Part shown: one piece after another, positions 60,560-64,000 of the stretch | Layout of the letters: every line of letters begins with the position of its first letter | How positions within the stretch are numbered: position 1 is the stretch's first letter | Assembly (NCBI RefSeq): GCF_033880585.1 | Contig: NZ_CP137624.1 | Coordinates: forward strand, 434,001 to 498,000 | Reading direction: 5' to 3' | Length of the DNA stretch: 64,000 bases | Source of the DNA: Lysinibacillus louembei | Lineage (GTDB): Bacteria > Bacillota > Bacilli > Bacillales_A > Planococcaceae | The notes under the pieces: model-generated | Databases searched by the model: none | What the model saw: the letters and a program-made list of their open reading frames with translations, nothing else | What the model was told of the DNA's origin: nothing | Made by a program: the position numbers and the translations under genes

Positions 60560-61432
60560 TTATTTCACCCAGCCTAAAATCATCTCACGAATCAGCTTAG
60601 CTGCTGTGTTCGCTGTCATTTCAGATACATCATAAATTGGTGCGACTTCTACTAAATCGAAGCCAACTACGTTTACATTGCTACCTGCAATCGCATGGAT
60701 GGAAGCAAGCAATTCTTTTGGTGTGATACCACCACAATCTACAGTGCCTGTGCCTGGTGCATGTCCTGGGTCAAGGACATCGATGTCGATTGTCACGTAA
60801 ACATTGCGCCCAGCTAATGTTGGTAGGACTTCTTTTAATGGCTCCAGCACTTCAAATTTTGCAATGTGCATGCCGTTTTCCTTCGCCCAAATAAATTCTT
60901 CCTTTAGACCAGAGCGAATGCCGAATGAGTACACATTATGTGGACCAATATGCTCTGCAATTTTACGAATTGGTGTTGCATGTGAGTATGGCTCACCTTC
61001 GTAGTCTGTGCGTAAATCTGTGTGTGCATCAAAATGGATAATCGCTAAATCATTATATTTTTCGTATACAGCTTCCATAACAGGTAGCGATACTAAGTGC
61101 TCACCGCCCATACCAATTGGCACTTTGCCATCTGCTAATAGCTTGCGTACAAAGTCTTTAATTTCCTCTAATGATTTTTTCGGATTGCCAAATGGTAACG
61201 GAATATCGCCTGCATCAAAAAACTTCACTTCTTCTAGCTCACGGTCTAAATATGGGCTGTACTCCTCTAAACCGATGGATACTTCGCGAATACGCGTTGG
61301 ACCGAAGCGAGAGCCTGGACGATAGCTCACTGTCCAATCCATTGGCATACCATATAAAACGGCTTTTGACTCTTCGTAATTTGGATGGCTTTTAATAAAT
61401 ACATTGCCTGAATATGTTTCATCGAATCTCAT
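60560..61432 (-). CDS. speB: Agmatinase
   Basis: Manganese ureohydrolase converting agmatine to putrescine and urea. It has 290 residues with the three metal motifs GMGGEHLVSL, IIHFDAHTDLR and YVTIDIDVLDPGHAPGTG, and the agmatinase-type substrate loop in between. In B. subtilis speB follows spermidine synthase speE; here no speE is adjacent, and the neighbour on the 5' side is divergent pbpG. AGGTGA precedes the ATG. Confidence 0.94.
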   Translation of the reverse strand: MRFDETYSGNVFIKSHPNYEESKAVLYGMPMDWTVSYRPGSRFGPTRIREVSIGLEEYSPYLDRELEEVKFFDAGDIPLPFGNPKKSLEEIKDFVRKLLADGKVPIGMGGEHLVSLPVMEAVYEKYNDLAIIHFDAHTDLRTDYEGEPYSHATPIRKIAEHIGPHNVYSFGIRSGLKEEFIWAKENGMHIAKFEVLEPLKEVLPTLAGRNVYVTIDIDVLDPGHAPGTGTVDCGGITPKELLASIHAIAGSNVNVVGFDLVEVAPIYDVSEMTANTAAKLIREMILGWVK

Positions 61433-61597
61433 GAATCGTTCACCTGCTTATGATTATTCGGTCATTAATGATCTAGTCTCATTAAAATTCCCATGTTTAT
61501 TGTATTTTATTGTGACTATGACACGCAATATAATACGAAACCTTTTTTCGACATTTTTCGTATACATATACGCAAGCCAAAAGTTTTTTTGTTGCTT

Positions 61598-61628
61598 GTA
61601 TGAAAAATAACTGTCTAGACACATACTA
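61598..61628 (+). promoter_or_regulatory. Candidate forespore (sigma-G/sigma-F) promoter of pbpG
   Basis: GTATG (61598-61602) and CATACTA (61622-61628), 19 bp apart, match the -35 (GHATR) and -10 (CATNNTA) consensus of sigma-G, which overlaps that of sigma-F. B. subtilis pbpG is forespore-expressed. Confidence 0.45.
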
Positions 61629-61693
61629 TGCATAACACAAATTGTGTGAAAATTGTATGTGTGCCTGGCACCTAAACAACGAGGTGATTGTTA

Positions 61694-63745
61694 ATGAAAA
61701 GAAAACATTATATTCGCCAACGAAAACGCAAACGCTTCAGCAAGCGACTTGCCTTATTAACAATTACTATGGTTAGTGCTGTTATTGTTGGGCTCATATC
61801 GCTTCGCATTTATGCGCAAATTGCTGGAGCACCGACATTGACTGTACCAAAAGCGACCATTTTTTTAGACCAGCATGACCATCAAATTGGCGACTACTTT
61901 CAATCAGAGCGTCGCTATTGGCTTGAGCTAGATAAAATGTCACCATACTTAACAGAGGCAACCGTTGCCATTGAGGATAAAGATTTTTACAAGCATGGTG
62001 GATTTGATTATTCACGTATTGCTGGGGCTCTATTAGCTGATATTAAAGCAGGTCGCAAAGTACAAGGAGCGAGTACGTTAACACAGCAATATGCTCGAAA
62101 TTTATATTTATCGCATGAGAAAACATGGACACGTAAAATAAATGAAGCACTTTATGCGTATCGTTTGGAGATTTTCTACTCAAAGGATGAAATTTTAGAA
62201 GGCTATTTAAATACTGTTTATTACGGGCATGGCATGTACGGTGCTGAGGCTGCGAGTCGCTATTATTTTGGTAAATCGGCAAGTGAGCTGACTTTAGCTG
62301 AGGCTGCGATGCTTGCAGGCATTCCAAAAGGCCCAACATATTATTCACCGATTGCTAATATAGAAAAAGCAACGAATCGACAAAAGCTGATTTTAACGTT
62401 AATGGAGCAGCAAGGGAAAATTACGACAGAGGAAAAGGCGCATGCCGAAAAGGAGCAGCTCGTTTATAAAAATAGTGAATGGGTTGCGAGCAAGTCGATT
62501 GCCCCTTATTTTTTAGATGTAGTATGGACAGAGGCGAGTGAAATATTAGAGTCTAAAAACATGAACATTAGCGAGGGCGGCTGGACGATTAAAACGACAT
62601 TAAATCAGGCGCACCAAAAGGCAGCTGAAGCAGCGATTGAAAAAAATATGCCAAAGACTGATTTACAGGTTGGTCTTGTCAGCATGGATGTCAATACAGG
62701 CTTTGTCACAGCGCTTGTTGGTGGACGCGATTATAGTACAAGCTCCTTTAATCGCGTAACTCTTTCAGAAAGACAGCCTGGCTCATCAATTAAACCGATT
62801 TTATATGCTGCTGCATTAGAAAAGGGCTTCACACCGCTAACGTTTTTGAATGTAGGTGAAACAATTTTCACTTATGATAACGGACGTGCAACATATAAGC
62901 CTCAAAATGTGAATGGACAATTCGCATCACAGGAAATGTCACTTGCACAGGCAATGGCGATTTCCGATAATATTTATGCAGTAAAGACGTTAGAGCAAGT
63001 AGGCTATAAAGCATTTCGTGAAATGCTACAGCGCTTTGATTTAAATTACACAGAAAAGGATAACCCTTCCATTGCGCTTGGCACAATTGAGACATCTTTA
63101 TATGATTTAACAAATGCCTATAATACGATTGCTGCGGAAGGAGAAAAGCGCAGCGCAACAACGATTTTATCCATTACAAACGCCAATGGTGATGTTGTTT
63201 ATCAGCATGCTAATCCTGAAGAAAAGCGGGTATTATCCGCACAGGATGCTTATTTACTAACAGATATGATGACAGGTATATTTGACCCTGTTTATAGCGA
63301 TTATTCACCTGCTACAGGAGTATCAATTCGTGGTCGCATGACACATACTTATGCTGCGAAATCTGGTACAACGATTAGTGACCAATGGTTAATTGGTTAT
63401 ACACCAAGCATTACAACAGGGGTTTGGAACGGCTATGACCAAGGGAAAACATTATCTGTTCAAGAGGATATGGCTGCCACAAAGCAAGTATGGATTGATT
63501 TCATGGAAACAGTGCATAACGGTAAGGCAAATGAAGAATTCCGTGTACCTGATGGCATTGAAGGTGTGGTCGTTGATATCGAAACAGGTAAGCTCGCAAT
63601 GGATGCCTGCCCAAAACAGCGACTTGTTCATGTGAAAGCAACTGATATACCAACTGAGAAATGCCGTACCTTTGAATTTTTCGAGCCAGATACTTGGGGC
63701 AACCTGCTTGACTTTGAGGTATTTAGCGATTTTTGGTGGAACTAA
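61694..63745 (+). CDS. pbpG: Class A penicillin-binding protein (PbpG-like)
   Basis: Bifunctional peptidoglycan synthase of 683 residues, anchored by one N-terminal helix (about 20-42) after a very basic cytoplasmic start. Glycosyltransferase GT51 domain: AIEDKDFYKHGGFD, GASTLTQQYARNLYL, LNTVYYGHGMYG. Transpeptidase domain: active serine in PGSSIKP, SDN motif (ISDNIYA) and KSGTT. Closest in context to B. subtilis pbpG (ywhE), a sporulation PBP beside the spe genes. ATG at 61694 is chosen (GAGGTGA 6 nt upstream) over a TTG two codons earlier. Confidence 0.92.
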   Translation: MKRKHYIRQRKRKRFSKRLALLTITMVSAVIVGLISLRIYAQIAGAPTLTVPKATIFLDQHDHQIGDYFQSERRYWLELDKMSPYLTEATVAIEDKDFYKHGGFDYSRIAGALLADIKAGRKVQGASTLTQQYARNLYLSHEKTWTRKINEALYAYRLEIFYSKDEILEGYLNTVYYGHGMYGAEAASRYYFGKSASELTLAEAAMLAGIPKGPTYYSPIANIEKATNRQKLILTLMEQQGKITTEEKAHAEKEQLVYKNSEWVASKSIAPYFLDVVWTEASEILESKNMNISEGGWTIKTTLNQAHQKAAEAAIEKNMPKTDLQVGLVSMDVNTGFVTALVGGRDYSTSSFNRVTLSERQPGSSIKPILYAAALEKGFTPLTFLNVGETIFTYDNGRATYKPQNVNGQFASQEMSLAQAMAISDNIYAVKTLEQVGYKAFREMLQRFDLNYTEKDNPSIALGTIETSLYDLTNAYNTIAAEGEKRSATTILSITNANGDVVYQHANPEEKRVLSAQDAYLLTDMMTGIFDPVYSDYSPATGVSIRGRMTHTYAAKSGTTISDQWLIGYTPSITTGVWNGYDQGKTLSVQEDMAATKQVWIDFMETVHNGKANEEFRVPDGIEGVVVDIETGKLAMDACPKQRLVHVKATDIPTEKCRTFEFFEPDTWGNLLDFEVFSDFWWN

Positions 63746-63747
63746 AA

Positions 63748-63800
63748 AAAGCTCTTTCTTCCCCGGAATAACGGTTTCCGTGGGAAGAAAGAGCTTTCTT
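63748..63800 (+). terminator. Terminator of pbpG
   Basis: GCTCTTTCTTCCC (63751-63763) pairs perfectly with GGGAAGAAAGAGC (63782-63794), followed by TTTCTTTC. Confidence 0.9.
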
Positions 63801-63802
63801 TC

Positions 63803-63890
63803 ATGGTAAATGAAAGCATGAGAATCATGGGGCATTCGGCTTGGGTTGGTTCAAATGCCGCATAGCTCTCATAGCTTGCCTATTTACCAT
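63803..63890. repeat. Nested inverted repeats at the right end of the window
   Basis: ATGGTAAAT (63803-63811) pairs with ATTTACCAT (63882-63890); inside are CATGA/TCATG and GGCATT/AATGCC. No gene, tRNA or known riboswitch was recognised in 63801-64000; the repeats may belong to a leader of a gene beyond the window. Confidence 0.4.
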
Positions 63891-64000
63891 TCATTGTCCT
63901 AGCTCACTAACTGCAAGCCTTATATACAAGTGTACTTTTTTTCATGTGCACTTTCAACTACCTTATGTCGAATGAAGGAAATTGTCACATTTTGTTCATC

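Noticed and set aside
63803-63890. tRNA or T-box in the nested repeats at the right end
   Set aside because: No CCA-type acceptor, anticodon arm or T-box sequence could be identified within the window.

Overview
The window is a 64-kb piece of chromosome from an AT-rich, endospore-forming Bacillales bacterium. It most resembles the Lysinibacillus/Solibacillus group; this is inferred from gene content and synteny, with no marker gene compared. Sporulation genes (spoIIR, spo0F, a pbpG-like class A PBP) and the Bacillus-type order atp - upp - glyA - ywlGFEDC - spoIIR - prmC - prfA - tdk - rpmE - rho - glpX - murA - tal - fbaA - spo0F - ywjG - pyrG - rpoE - icmF/acd/fadF - argS - ywiB - speB - pbpG form the backbone, almost all on the minus strand. 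No rRNA, tRNA, IS element, prophage or CRISPR array was seen.

Layout. 1-6172: F1Fo-ATPase operon (atpD cut by the left edge) with a sigma-A promoter and a long, hairpin-rich leader. 6295-10587: mnaA, upp, glyA, ywlG, rpiB. 10934-18085: a chemoreceptor, ywlE, mntP-like, ywlC, spoIIR, prmC, prfA, tdk, rpmE, with a DnaA-box cluster at the start of ywlC. 18234-29135: an iron/siderophore block set into the otherwise conserved rpmE-rho junction. It holds a ferredoxin-NADP reductase, FecCD permeases, an ATPase, an ABC exporter, two binding lipoproteins, two AraC-type regulators and a BesA-like esterase, with four Fur-box-like sites. 29334-39927: rho to rpoE, interrupted between spo0F and ywjG by a PlcR-like regulator followed by a PapR-like 54-residue secreted peptide. 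40077-50873: branched-chain/fatty acyl-CoA degradation with a TetR regulator, icmF and fadF. 51237-55593: B12 uptake and adenosylation under a cobalamin riboswitch. 55716-63745: an acyl-CoA dehydrogenase-like flavoprotein, argS, ywiB, a cupin protein, a lipoprotein, speB and pbpG.

How the parts fit. The riboswitch-controlled BtuFCD-CbiZ and PduO-type adenosyltransferase can supply adenosylcobalamin to IcmF, which is encoded 8 kb away in the acyl-CoA cluster. The TetR repressor of that cluster probably acts at palindromic operators before the thiolase and fadF genes; a third, similar palindrome overlaps a candidate spo0F promoter. The iron block combines import, cytoplasmic ester hydrolysis and reduction, possible export, and ligand-sensing regulation.

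The best candidate for something undescribed is the PlcR/PapR-like cassette next to spo0F. Other strong signals are an open reading frame joining an AraC regulator to a lipoprotein across an internal Fur-regulated promoter, two intergenic arrays with a 20-21 bp period that both lie between a terminator and the next promoter, and a probable CUG start codon in btuC.
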